From Fluviibacter sp041311015 (GTDB lineage: Bacteria; Pseudomonadota; Gammaproteobacteria; Burkholderiales; Rhodocyclaceae), in NCBI GenBank assembly GCA_041311015.1, contig JBFYKG010000003.1, positions 1 through 42,789 on the forward strand: a DNA stretch of 42,789 bases, in the 5' to 3' direction. Shown in pieces: positions 36,089 to 42,789 of this stretch. Both the position numbers and the translations under genes were made by a program. The stretch's first letter is position 1; every line of letters starts with the position of its first letter. The notes beneath the pieces were generated by a model. The model did not search any database. It saw only the letters and a program-made list of their open reading frames with translations, and was not told where the DNA came from.

Positions 36089-36664
36089 TCAGGCGCCCAG
36101 GCCGTCCCAGCGTTGCACCAGCGTATTCTCAATCTCGAAAAGATCCAGAACCCGGCCGACCGTGTGATCCACCAGGTCCATAATGCTCTGGGGCTTAGTG
36201 TAGAACGCCGGCACCGGGGGCATCACAATGGCCCCATTCTCAGTAACCTGCGCCATCGTTCTAATATGCCCAGCATGCAGCGGGGTTTCCCGCAGGAGTA
36301 ACACAAGTCGACGGCGCTCTTTGAGCACCACATCAGCCGCGCGCGTAATCAGATTACTGGTTGACCCCCAGGCAATGTCGGACATGGTGTGGACCGAACA
36401 GGGTGCAACCACCATGCCCAGCGTTGGCAACGAGCCCGACGCAATGGCGGCGCCAATATTCTTGGGGGCATGCACTACAGAAGCGAGCGATTCCACCATG
36501 GCAACCGTGTAATCGGTTTCTGCGGCCATCGTCAGCTTGGCCGCATCGCTCATCACCAGATGCGATTCGATACCGGCAATCCTGAGCGTCTCAAGCAGCC
36601 GTACACCATACACCGTGCCAGAAGCACCGGTAATGCCAACGATCAGTCTTTTACGAGCAGTCAT
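36089..36664 (-). CDS. ubiX: Flavin prenyltransferase UbiX
   Basis: 191 residues. It attaches a dimethylallyl group to FMN, making the prenylated flavin used by UbiD in ubiquinone synthesis. LIVGITGASGTVYGVRLLETL at the N-terminus, SGSLPTLGMVVAPCSVHTMSDIA, a basic ERRRLVLLLRETPLH stretch and PPVPAFYTKPQSI are all family blocks. The ATG at 36664 is used; six more codons upstream do not look like family sequence. The tRNA-Ser gene ends 31 bases upstream on the same strand. No ubiD is in the window. Confidence 0.95.
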   Translation of the reverse strand: MTARKRLIVGITGASGTVYGVRLLETLRIAGIESHLVMSDAAKLTMAAETDYTVAMVESLASVVHAPKNIGAAIASGSLPTLGMVVAPCSVHTMSDIAWGSTSNLITRAADVVLKERRRLVLLLRETPLHAGHIRTMAQVTENGAIVMPPVPAFYTKPQSIMDLVDHTVGRVLDLFEIENTLVQRWDGLGA

Positions 36665-36695
36665 ATGAGCGCATCCAAGCAATCACCAAGACCGG

Positions 36696-36786
36696 TGGCG
36701 GACAGGGCGGGATTCGAACCCGCGTTAGGGTATTACCCTAAACACGCTTTCCAGGCGTGCGACTTAAACCACTCATCCACCTGTCC
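36696..36786 (-). tRNA. tRNA-Ser (anticodon GGA)
   Basis: Read on the - strand from 36786: acceptor arm GGACAGG pairs with CCTGTCC, then discriminator G and encoded CCA at 36698-36696. The anticodon arm is CACGC-CTGGAAA-GCGTG, giving GGA for serine codons UCC/UCU. A long variable arm (TTAGGG/CCCTAA) marks it as a class II tRNA, and GGTTCGAATCC is the T arm. 88 bases plus CCA. Confidence 0.97.
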
Positions 36787-36796
36787 GAAGGCCGCA

Positions 36797-36802
36797 ATTA
36801 TA
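36797..36802 (-). promoter_or_regulatory. Likely -10 element of the tRNA-Ser gene
   Basis: TATAAT on the - strand, overlapping the exonuclease stop codon and ending 10 bases before the tRNA 5' end. The -35 is weak (TGGTCG at 16 bases). Transcription would begin a few bases before the mature tRNA. Confidence 0.5.
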
Positions 36803-37601
36803 ACAGAGGGGTAGGCTCCGACCATTCGGCGAGGAACTCGCCCCAATGGGGGCCTGGCAGCTCTTTAATCGATGTCCGGACCAGGGCCTCTTCTTCGGCA
36901 GCCTGCTCACGGGTGAGGTCACCGCGCATAAGGCGGAAGCGGTTATAGACCAAATAGGTGTTCACCACATCGGTTTCGCAATAATCACGGATCTTGCCGG
37001 GGTCGCCGGCCTGCCAGGTAGGCCATACCAGGTTACCGGCCATACCGACCTTGCCCGGGAAGCCCATGAGTTTGGCCATGGCATCGAGCGGTGCGCTGGC
37101 GCGTGGCTGGTACATGGCCAACAGATCCATCAGGTCAGTATGTCGGCTGTGATAGCGGCTGACATAGTTGTTCCACTTGAACTCACGCGAGTCGTTATAG
37201 TCGCCCTCGCCCTGATCCCAGTAGCGGGGTGCGCTCACACCATGCATGAGCCCCCGGTAGTGCAGTACCGGTAGATCAAAGCCGCCACCGTTCCACGATA
37301 CCAGGGTGGGCGTCAGGCGCTCGAGGCCATCAAAAAAACGCTGGATGATGGCGCCTTCATCCAACTCTGGCGCAGACAGCGAAAACACCTTGAAGCCGGC
37401 ATCGCTGCGGAATGCGCAGGAGATGGTCACGATGCGATGCAGGTAGTGCGGCAGAAAATCATTGCCGCTCTGGGCGCGGCGCTGCTGGAACGCCAGCTCG
37501 GCAACCTCTTCGTCCGACAGATCTGCAGGTAGATCATTGAGATTACGCAGACCGGCCACATCGGGGATGGTCTCGATATCAAAAACGAGGATCGGCACCA
37601 T
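36798..37601 (-). CDS. PolB-type 3'-5' exonuclease
   Basis: 267 residues. It belongs to the predicted DnaQ-fold exonucleases related to the exonuclease domain of DNA polymerase B (Pfam DNA_pol_B_exo2). FDIET (Asp8/Glu10) is motif I, SWNGGGFDLPVLHYR motif II and YCETDVVNTYLVY motif III, so all metal-binding acidic positions are there. There is no polymerase domain. Which polynucleotide it trims is not known. It lies 17 bases after cysM, and its stop contains the tRNA -10 element. Confidence 0.88.
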   Translation of the reverse strand: MVPILVFDIETIPDVAGLRNLNDLPADLSDEEVAELAFQQRRAQSGNDFLPHYLHRIVTISCAFRSDAGFKVFSLSAPELDEGAIIQRFFDGLERLTPTLVSWNGGGFDLPVLHYRGLMHGVSAPRYWDQGEGDYNDSREFKWNNYVSRYHSRHTDLMDLLAMYQPRASAPLDAMAKLMGFPGKVGMAGNLVWPTWQAGDPGKIRDYCETDVVNTYLVYNRFRLMRGDLTREQAAEEEALVRTSIKELPGPHWGEFLAEWSEPTPLL

Positions 37602-37618
37602 ATACGTTACTCGGCGAT

Positions 37619-38533
37619 TTATTCCGGAAAGACACCGGTGGAAAGATAACGGTCACCGCGGTCACAGACAATGCTGACCACCGTGGCGCCAGGATTGTTA
37701 CGAGCCACCTCAAGCGCCACGCACATGGCGCCGCCCGAGGAAATGCCGGCGAAGATGCCTTCTTCTGCTGCCAGACGTCGCGTCATGGCTTCAGCTTCGG
37801 CCTGACCCACATAGATCAGTTCATCGACCCGTGCCTTGTCATAGATTTTTGGCAGGTAGGCCTCGGGCCATTTACGGATACCGGGGATCTGCGCGCCCTC
37901 TTTGGGCTGAACACCGATGATGCGGATGTCGGGATTCTTTTCCTTGAGGAACCGCGACACGCCCATGATGGTACCGGTCGTGCCCATGCTCGACACAAAG
38001 TGCGTGATCTGCCCTGCGGTATCACGCCAGATTTCGGGGCCAGTACCCTCGTAATGCGCGATAGGATTGTCCGGATTGGCAAACTGATCGAGCACCACGC
38101 CTTTGCCCTCAGCGACCAGACGATTGGCCACATCGCGGGCGAGCTCCATGCTGCCGCTGACCGGGGTTAGCACCAGTTCGGCACCAAAGGCTTTCATAGT
38201 CTGCCGGCGTTCCATCGTCTGGTTCTCGGGCATCACGAGAATCATTTTGTAGCCGCGCATGGCAGCCGCCATGGCCAGTGCAATCCCGGTATTACCGGAG
38301 GTGGCTTCGATCAGCGTATCGCCGGGCTTGATCTGTCCCCGTGCTTCGGCATGGAGGATCATCGAGAGTGCGGGGCGGTCCTTGACCGAGCCCGCAGGGT
38401 TGTTGCCTTCCAGCTTGGCCAGCACCACGCTGCCCACGGCCGAAAGTGCCGATGCTTCAAGCCGCTGTATGTGAACTAGCGGCGTATTACCAACCGTATC
38501 GGCCAGCGTTTTATAACTGGGGCGGGTGGGCAT
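37619..38533 (-). CDS. cysM: Cysteine synthase B
   Basis: 304 residues. It is a PLP enzyme making cysteine from O-acetylserine with sulfide or thiosulfate. LADTVGNTPLVHIQRL, EGNNPAGSVKDR with Lys51 (PLP), EATSGNTGIALA, MGTTGTIMGVSRFLKEKNP and SSGGAM are present. NPAGSVKDR and its compact size assign it to CysM, in contrast to the CysK at 20754. The ATG at 38533 lies inside hldD (23-base overlap) with GGAG upstream in hldD; the frame is open further but not conserved. Position after hldD is common in Betaproteobacteria. Confidence 0.94.
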   Translation of the reverse strand: MPTRPSYKTLADTVGNTPLVHIQRLEASALSAVGSVVLAKLEGNNPAGSVKDRPALSMILHAEARGQIKPGDTLIEATSGNTGIALAMAAAMRGYKMILVMPENQTMERRQTMKAFGAELVLTPVSGSMELARDVANRLVAEGKGVVLDQFANPDNPIAHYEGTGPEIWRDTAGQITHFVSSMGTTGTIMGVSRFLKEKNPDIRIIGVQPKEGAQIPGIRKWPEAYLPKIYDKARVDELIYVGQAEAEAMTRRLAAEEGIFAGISSGGAMCVALEVARNNPGATVVSIVCDRGDRYLSTGVFPE

Positions 38534-39515
38534 GCAGCCACTCCACGTATTTGCCGACGCCCTGCTCCACGGTATGAAATCCAGCGTCATAGCCGGCATC
38601 ACGCAGGTTTGTCAGATCGGCCTGGGTATAGGCCTGATACTTGCCCTTAAGCGCTTCGGGGAACGGCACATATTCGATCAGACCCTGAGCCACCAGTTGT
38701 TCCAGCGAGAGCTCGGCTTCTCCATTGAGCCGGCGACAGCTATTCACGGTCGCAGCGGCGACATCATTAAAGCTCTGCGCCTTACCCGAACCGAGGTTGA
38801 AAATGCCAGAGACTTGTGGGTTCTCGAGAAACCAGAGATTCACGCGCACCAGATCTTCGACAAAGACGAAATCGCGCTGCTGCCCACCGTTGGGGTAACC
38901 GTGCGAGCCTTCAAAGAGTTTGACCTTACCGTCCTTCTGGAACTGGTTGAAGTTATGAAAGGCGACTGAGGCCATGCGCCCCTTATGCGATTCGCGCGGG
39001 CCATAGACATTGAAATAGCGGAACCCGGCGATCTGGGCACCGTGCTCGTTTAAACGGCGACGCACGATCTGGTCAAAAAGCAGTTTCGAGTAGCCGTATA
39101 CATTGAGCGGTGCTTCGCAGCCGGGCTCTTCCCGGAACTCGGTGCTACCACCATAAGTGGCGGCGCTGGAGGCATACAGCATAGGCACATCCTGATCCTG
39201 CGCCCAGTTCAGCAGATCGACAGAGTAACGGTAGTTGTTCTCCATCATGTAATGGCCGTCGTGCTCCATGGTGTCGGAACAGGCGCCCTGATGCAGGATG
39301 GCATCGATCTCGCCGTCAAAATCCCCGGCCTGCAGTCGCGGCAGGAAATCGCGCTTATCGAAGTAATCGCTGATCTCGCAATCAACCATGTTGTGGAACT
39401 TGGCGGCATTGGTCAGGTTATCGACAGCGATGATGTCGGTGATCCCACGCTCATTGAGCGCCTTGACGATGTTGGCGCCGATAAAACCTGCTGCGCCGGT
39501 AACGAGGACGGTCAT
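38511..39515 (-). CDS. hldD: ADP-L-glycero-D-manno-heptose 6-epimerase
   Basis: 334 residues, extended SDR fold. TGAAGFIGANIV (6-17) binds the cofactor, and Tyr140-GYS-Lys144 is the catalytic pair. YFNVYGPRESHKGRMASVAFH is a strong family marker. It epimerises ADP-D-glycero to ADP-L-glycero-manno-heptose, the last step to the LPS inner-core donor. GGAGAA precedes the ATG at 39515. It is 27 bases after rfaE1, so kinase and epimerase of the same pathway are adjacent. Confidence 0.96.
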   Translation of the reverse strand: MTVLVTGAAGFIGANIVKALNERGITDIIAVDNLTNAAKFHNMVDCEISDYFDKRDFLPRLQAGDFDGEIDAILHQGACSDTMEHDGHYMMENNYRYSVDLLNWAQDQDVPMLYASSAATYGGSTEFREEPGCEAPLNVYGYSKLLFDQIVRRRLNEHGAQIAGFRYFNVYGPRESHKGRMASVAFHNFNQFQKDGKVKLFEGSHGYPNGGQQRDFVFVEDLVRVNLWFLENPQVSGIFNLGSGKAQSFNDVAAATVNSCRRLNGEAELSLEQLVAQGLIEYVPFPEALKGKYQAYTQADLTNLRDAGYDAGFHTVEQGVGKYVEWLHAHPPQL

Positions 39516-39542
39516 GATGTTCTCCGATGAATTCTTCGCGGC

Positions 39543-40472
39543 TTAAACCGCTTGTTGCAGTTCGTCACGCGTTACGACGGCTGTACCCAGCTTGCCCACC
39601 ACAATGCTGGCCGCCAGATTGGCGACGCGCACCGCCTCGGGGTAATCAGCGCCGCTGGCCAGCATCAGCGCCAGCGTGGCAATCACGGTATCGCCTGCCC
39701 CCGACACATCGAACACCTCACGGGCTTTAGCGGCCTGATTAAAGGTGCCTTCCGGGCGGAACAACGTCATGCCTTCTTCGCTCCGGGTCAGCAACAGCGC
39801 ATCCAGACCCAACTGCTCACGCAGCGCGTCGGCCTTAGCCTTTAGGTCAGCTTCGTTCTCCCACTTGCCCACCACTTCGCGCAACTCCGAGCGATTGGGC
39901 GTCAGCAGGCTAGCACCCGCATATCGGGCGTAATCATCGCCTTTCGGATCGACCAGAACCCGCTTACCAGCCTTACGGGCCATCTCGATCATGGTCGTAA
40001 TGTGCGTGAGGCCACCCTTGCCGTAATCCGACAGAATAACCAGATCATGGTCAGCCAGCTGACGCTCGAAGTCATCTAGCTTGGCCTGCAGGACTTCGTG
40101 CGATGGCGCGGTTTCAAAGTCGATGCGCAGCAGCTGCTGCTGGCGCCCCAGCACCCGCAGCTTGACCGTGGTGCGGATATTGGCGTCGTCGTGGAGCCCG
40201 GTAGCGACGCCTGCTTCTTGCAACAGGCCGCGCAGGGTCTGGCCGGCTTCATCCGTGCCGACCACCGATAGCAGCGAGACCTTACCCCCAAGCGCGACAA
40301 TATTGCGCGCCACGTTGGCGGCGCCACCCGGGCGGACTTCTTCTTTGTTGACGTGCACCACAGGCACCGGCGCCTCAGGCGAGATGCGCGAGACTTCGCC
40401 AAACCAGTAGCGGTCCAGCATGACATCGCCAACGACAAGCAGACGGGTTTTGGAGAAATCGATCGTGGTCAT
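39543..40472 (-). CDS. rfaE1: D-glycero-beta-D-manno-heptose-7-phosphate kinase
   Basis: 309 residues, PfkB/ribokinase fold, equal to the N-terminal half of bifunctional HldE. VVGDVMLDRYWFGEVSRISPEAPVPVV and RPGGAANVARNIVALGG are the substrate-binding blocks, and GAGDT with Asp261 holds the catalytic base. It phosphorylates heptose 7-phosphate at C1; the adenylyltransferase half is the separate rfaE2 at 11474. It starts 8 bases after rmlD and is followed by hldD. Confidence 0.95.
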   Translation of the reverse strand: MTTIDFSKTRLLVVGDVMLDRYWFGEVSRISPEAPVPVVHVNKEEVRPGGAANVARNIVALGGKVSLLSVVGTDEAGQTLRGLLQEAGVATGLHDDANIRTTVKLRVLGRQQQLLRIDFETAPSHEVLQAKLDDFERQLADHDLVILSDYGKGGLTHITTMIEMARKAGKRVLVDPKGDDYARYAGASLLTPNRSELREVVGKWENEADLKAKADALREQLGLDALLLTRSEEGMTLFRPEGTFNQAAKAREVFDVSGAGDTVIATLALMLASGADYPEAVRVANLAASIVVGKLGTAVVTRDELQQAV

Positions 40473-40480
40473 GGTGTTTT

Positions 40481-41374
40481 CTAGGGATTTAATTCATCAA
40501 GGACACGGCGTACGCCATCTTCCCATTGCGGCAGTTTAAGCGCAAAACTGCGCTCCAGCAGCTGGGTATTCAAACGGGAGTTCTGCGGCCGTTTAGCCGG
40601 CAGCGGATACTCGCTGGCAGGAATCGGCTTGAGACCGGTGTCGGCCAGGGCCAAGGGCAACCCCTGAGCCCGGGCATGATCGATGACCAGTCGGGCGTAC
40701 CCATACCAGCTGGTCTCGCCCGCGGCCGCCAGATGATACGTGCCACCTGGCGCACGACCGGAAAGCACATCGCGCAGGGCATGGGCCGTCACATCAGCAA
40801 TCAGTTCGGCCGAGGTCGGCGCACCAATCTGGTCGTCAATCACATTGAGCGCCGTGCGTTCCTGTGCCAGGCGCAAAATGGTTTTGGCAAAGTTGCTGCC
40901 ATGCGCGCCATAGACCCAGCTGGTTCTGAAGATCAGATGGCGACACAAGGCATCACGGATCCTCTGTTCGCCATCCAGTTTGGTCTGGCCATACACACTG
41001 AGCGGGTTCGTGATGTCGTCTTCGACGTAGGCATCCGGCTTGGTCCCATCAAACACATAGTCGGTGGAGTAATGCACCAATAACGAACCCATCTCCCGGG
41101 CATACAGCGCGAGTTCAGCGACGGCATCACCATTAACGCGCCGAGCCATGGCCTGATCGGTTTCGGCCTTATCGACGGCTGTATAGGCGGCCGCATTGAC
41201 GATGACTTCGGGTTCGTATGTCTCGAGCGCGGCTTCTACCTGAGCTGGATCGGCCAGATCGCATTCCTTACGACTTAAAGACGTCAAAAGACCCAGCGGC
41301 GCGAGTGCTCGCTGCAACTCCCAGCCAACCTGGCCGTCCTTGCCGAGCAGAAGGATCTTTTTATAAAATCCCAT
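40481..41374 (-). CDS. rmlD: dTDP-4-dehydrorhamnose reductase
   Basis: 297 residues, SDR fold. ILLLGKDGQVGWELQRAL (7-24), NAAAYTAVDKAE, STDYVFDG (103-110) and Tyr128-GQT-Lys132 are typical of RmlD/RfbD. It performs the final reduction to dTDP-L-rhamnose for O-antigen or other polysaccharides. Start is the ATG at 41374, 8 bases after rmlB. The stop is 8 bases before rfaE1. rmlA and rmlC are not in the window. Confidence 0.95.
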   Translation of the reverse strand: MGFYKKILLLGKDGQVGWELQRALAPLGLLTSLSRKECDLADPAQVEAALETYEPEVIVNAAAYTAVDKAETDQAMARRVNGDAVAELALYAREMGSLLVHYSTDYVFDGTKPDAYVEDDITNPLSVYGQTKLDGEQRIRDALCRHLIFRTSWVYGAHGSNFAKTILRLAQERTALNVIDDQIGAPTSAELIADVTAHALRDVLSGRAPGGTYHLAAAGETSWYGYARLVIDHARAQGLPLALADTGLKPIPASEYPLPAKRPQNSRLNTQLLERSFALKLPQWEDGVRRVLDELNP

Positions 41375-41382
41375 CGCGCGCC

Positions 41383-42453
41383 TCAGGCATCTTTCGTGGC
41401 GTAATGGGTTTCTACCCAGGCGCGGTATTCACCGCTGGTCACATGACTGACCCATTCCTGGTTATCCAGATACCACTGAACGGTTTTACGGATGCCGGTC
41501 TCGAAGGTTTCCTGTGGCTTCCAGCCCAGTTCTTTTTCGAGCTTACGGGCATCAATCGCGTAGCGGCGGTCGTGGCCCGGGCGATCCTGTACAAAGGTGA
41601 TCTGGGTCTTATAGCTCTGGCCATCTGCACGGGGTTGAAGTTCATCGAGGATGGTGCACAGGGTGTTCACGACGTCGAGGTTGGCTTTTTCGTTCCAGCC
41701 ACCGACGTTGTAGGTTTCACCCAGTTGGCCCGCTTCCAGCACGCGGCGGATGGCGCTGCAGTGATCTTTGACGTAGAGCCAGTCACGGATCTGCTGGCCG
41801 TCACCGTAGATAGGGAGCGGTTTGCCGTTCAATGCATTGAGAATGCAGAGCGGAATGAGCTTTTCCGGGAAGTGATATGGCCCGTAGTTGTTGGAACAAT
41901 TCGTCGTTAAGACCGGCAGCCCATAGGTATGGTGCCAGGCGCGCACAAGGTGATCGCTGGCGGCCTTGCTGGCGCTATAGGGGCTATTCGGTTCGTACTG
42001 GTTGGTTTCCGAGAAGGGTGGATCTTCTTTCGTCAGCGAACCATAGACTTCGTCAGTGGAGACGTGCAGGAAGCGGAAGGCCGTCTTCTGGTCTTCTGGC
42101 AGGTCGTTCCAGTAACCACGGACGGATTCGAGCAGGTTAAAGGTACCGACAATGTTGGTCTGGATGAATTCACCCGGGCCATGAATCGACCGGTCCACAT
42201 GGCTCTCGGCGGCGAAGTTGATGACGGCGCGCGGCGTGGTATCGGCCAGCAGCTTACCCACCAGTTCACGATCACCGATATTGCCAAAGGCAAACTGGTA
42301 GCGCGGGTCGCCGATCAGGTCCTTCAGGTTTTCAAGATTACCCGCGTAGGTCAAGAGATCGAGGTTAACAACGGGCTCGTTACATTGCTCCAGCCAGTCG
42401 AGCACGAAGTTGGAACCGATAAAACCGGCAGCGCCAGTGACGAGGATGGTCAT
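41383..42453 (-). CDS. rmlB: dTDP-glucose 4,6-dehydratase
   Basis: 356 residues, extended SDR. TGAAGFIGSNFV (6-17), HVSTDEVYGSL with Thr133/Asp134/Glu135, and Tyr159-SAS-Lys163 form the active site; NNYGPYHFPEKLIPL and RDWLYVKDHCSAI are family blocks. It converts dTDP-glucose to the 4-keto-6-deoxy sugar, the precursor of rhamnose and other deoxysugars. It lies 12 bases after ugd and 8 before rmlD. Confidence 0.96.
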   Translation of the reverse strand: MTILVTGAAGFIGSNFVLDWLEQCNEPVVNLDLLTYAGNLENLKDLIGDPRYQFAFGNIGDRELVGKLLADTTPRAVINFAAESHVDRSIHGPGEFIQTNIVGTFNLLESVRGYWNDLPEDQKTAFRFLHVSTDEVYGSLTKEDPPFSETNQYEPNSPYSASKAASDHLVRAWHHTYGLPVLTTNCSNNYGPYHFPEKLIPLCILNALNGKPLPIYGDGQQIRDWLYVKDHCSAIRRVLEAGQLGETYNVGGWNEKANLDVVNTLCTILDELQPRADGQSYKTQITFVQDRPGHDRRYAIDARKLEKELGWKPQETFETGIRKTVQWYLDNQEWVSHVTSGEYRAWVETHYATKDA

Positions 42454-42465
42454 GACGTTATCGCC

Positions 42466-42789
42466 TTAGGAATCACTACCAAAGAGATCCCGCGTATAGA
42501 CCTTGTCGGCCACATCTTCCAGCACATCCGCCATGCGGTTGCTGATGATGACATCGGATACCTTCTTGAATTCGTTGAGGTCTTTGACGACGCGGGAATG
42601 AAAGAACTCGGTCTCATGCAGCGCCGGTTCGTAAATGATGACTTCAATACCCTTGGCCTTAATCCGCTTCATGATGCCCTGGATGCTGGACGCCCGGAAG
42701 TTGTCGGAGCCTGCCTTCATGATGAGGCGGTAGACGCCAACCACTTTTGGTTTGCGACGAATGATCTCGTCGGCAATGAAGTCTTTACG
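42466..42789 (-). CDS. ugd: UDP-glucose 6-dehydrogenase, C-terminal part
   Basis: The frame is open to the window edge and encodes the last 107 residues. VVGVYRLIMKAGSDNFRASS, IKAKGIEVIIYEP and ADVIISNRMAD followed by KVYTRDLFGSD at the end match the short E. coli-type Ugd (about 390 residues). It oxidises UDP-glucose to UDP-glucuronate with NAD+, for capsule, LPS or aminoarabinose pathways. The catalytic cysteine and NAD domain are outside the window. It is the most upstream visible gene of the sugar-nucleotide cluster. Confidence 0.95.
   Translation of the reverse strand, partial: RKDFIADEIIRRKPKVVGVYRLIMKAGSDNFRASSIQGIMKRIKAKGIEVIIYEPALHETEFFHSRVVKDLNEFKKVSDVIISNRMADVLEDVADKVYTRDLFGSDS

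Overview
The window reads as a chromosomal segment of a betaproteobacterium. Two lines of evidence support this. Protein sequences such as short-form HisG, monomeric NADP-isocitrate dehydrogenase, a phasin, short UDP-glucose dehydrogenase and a split HldE fit the class. The gene order mlaFEDACB-yadGH-bolA-murA-hisGD and the order ugd...rfaE1-hldD-cysM are also familiar from it. I cannot name the genus. Base composition is moderately GC-rich and even by eye. Genes are tightly packed, and no gap between genes exceeds about 170 bases. I saw no insertion sequence, prophage, CRISPR array, integrase or obvious pseudogene.

Layout. (1) 1-342: 3' end of a HisC-family aminotransferase on the + strand. 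(2) 339-10456, all - strand: a long run transcribed from mlaF leftward. It holds the phospholipid-transport genes mlaF, E, D, A, C, B, an ABC-2 exporter pair (yadG/yadH type), bolA, murA, hisG, hisD and finally a two-gene chromate-transporter (chrA) pair that meets hisC tail to tail. (3) 10625-11962, + strand: a ferritin-like diiron protein and rfaE2 (heptose-1-phosphate adenylyltransferase). (4) 12034-15747, - strand: kup, ssb and an MFS transporter. (5) 15842-18730: uvrA (+). (6) 18759-20588: glmS (-), divergent from cysK (+, 20754-21686), which ends in a strong bidirectional terminator shared with a phasin gene (-). (7) 22403-30661: a mixed region with a DUF2237 protein, an EamA permease, an MFS permease, two small exported proteins, an ABC-F ATPase, rmuC, a nitronate-monooxygenase/FabX-type flavoprotein under a perfect FNR-box motif, and a GIY-YIG protein. 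(8) 30697-34917, + strand: an uncharacterised class I methyltransferase, icd with clear promoter and terminator, and a TPMT-type methyltransferase. (9) 34918-42789, all - strand: nitroreductase, MaoC hydratase, ubiX, tRNA-Ser(GGA), a PolB-type 3'-5' exonuclease, cysM, hldD, rfaE1, rmlD, rmlB and the 3' end of ugd.

How the genes work together. Much of the window serves the cell envelope. Mla returns phospholipids from the outer membrane, MurA and GlmS feed peptidoglycan and amino-sugar synthesis, RfaE1/RfaE2/HldD make ADP-heptose for LPS, and Ugd/RmlB/RmlD make sugar nucleotides. CysK and CysM provide cysteine, and HisG/HisD/HisC belong to histidine synthesis. UvrA, SSB and RmuC handle DNA repair and replication. 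The items most worth a second look are the FNR-box-controlled flavoprotein with four C-terminal cysteines (FabX-like), the orphan diiron protein beside rfaE2, an MlaA with no lipobox cysteine, and the his locus broken by chrA. No clearly new multi-gene system is visible; most of the window is conserved core genome.
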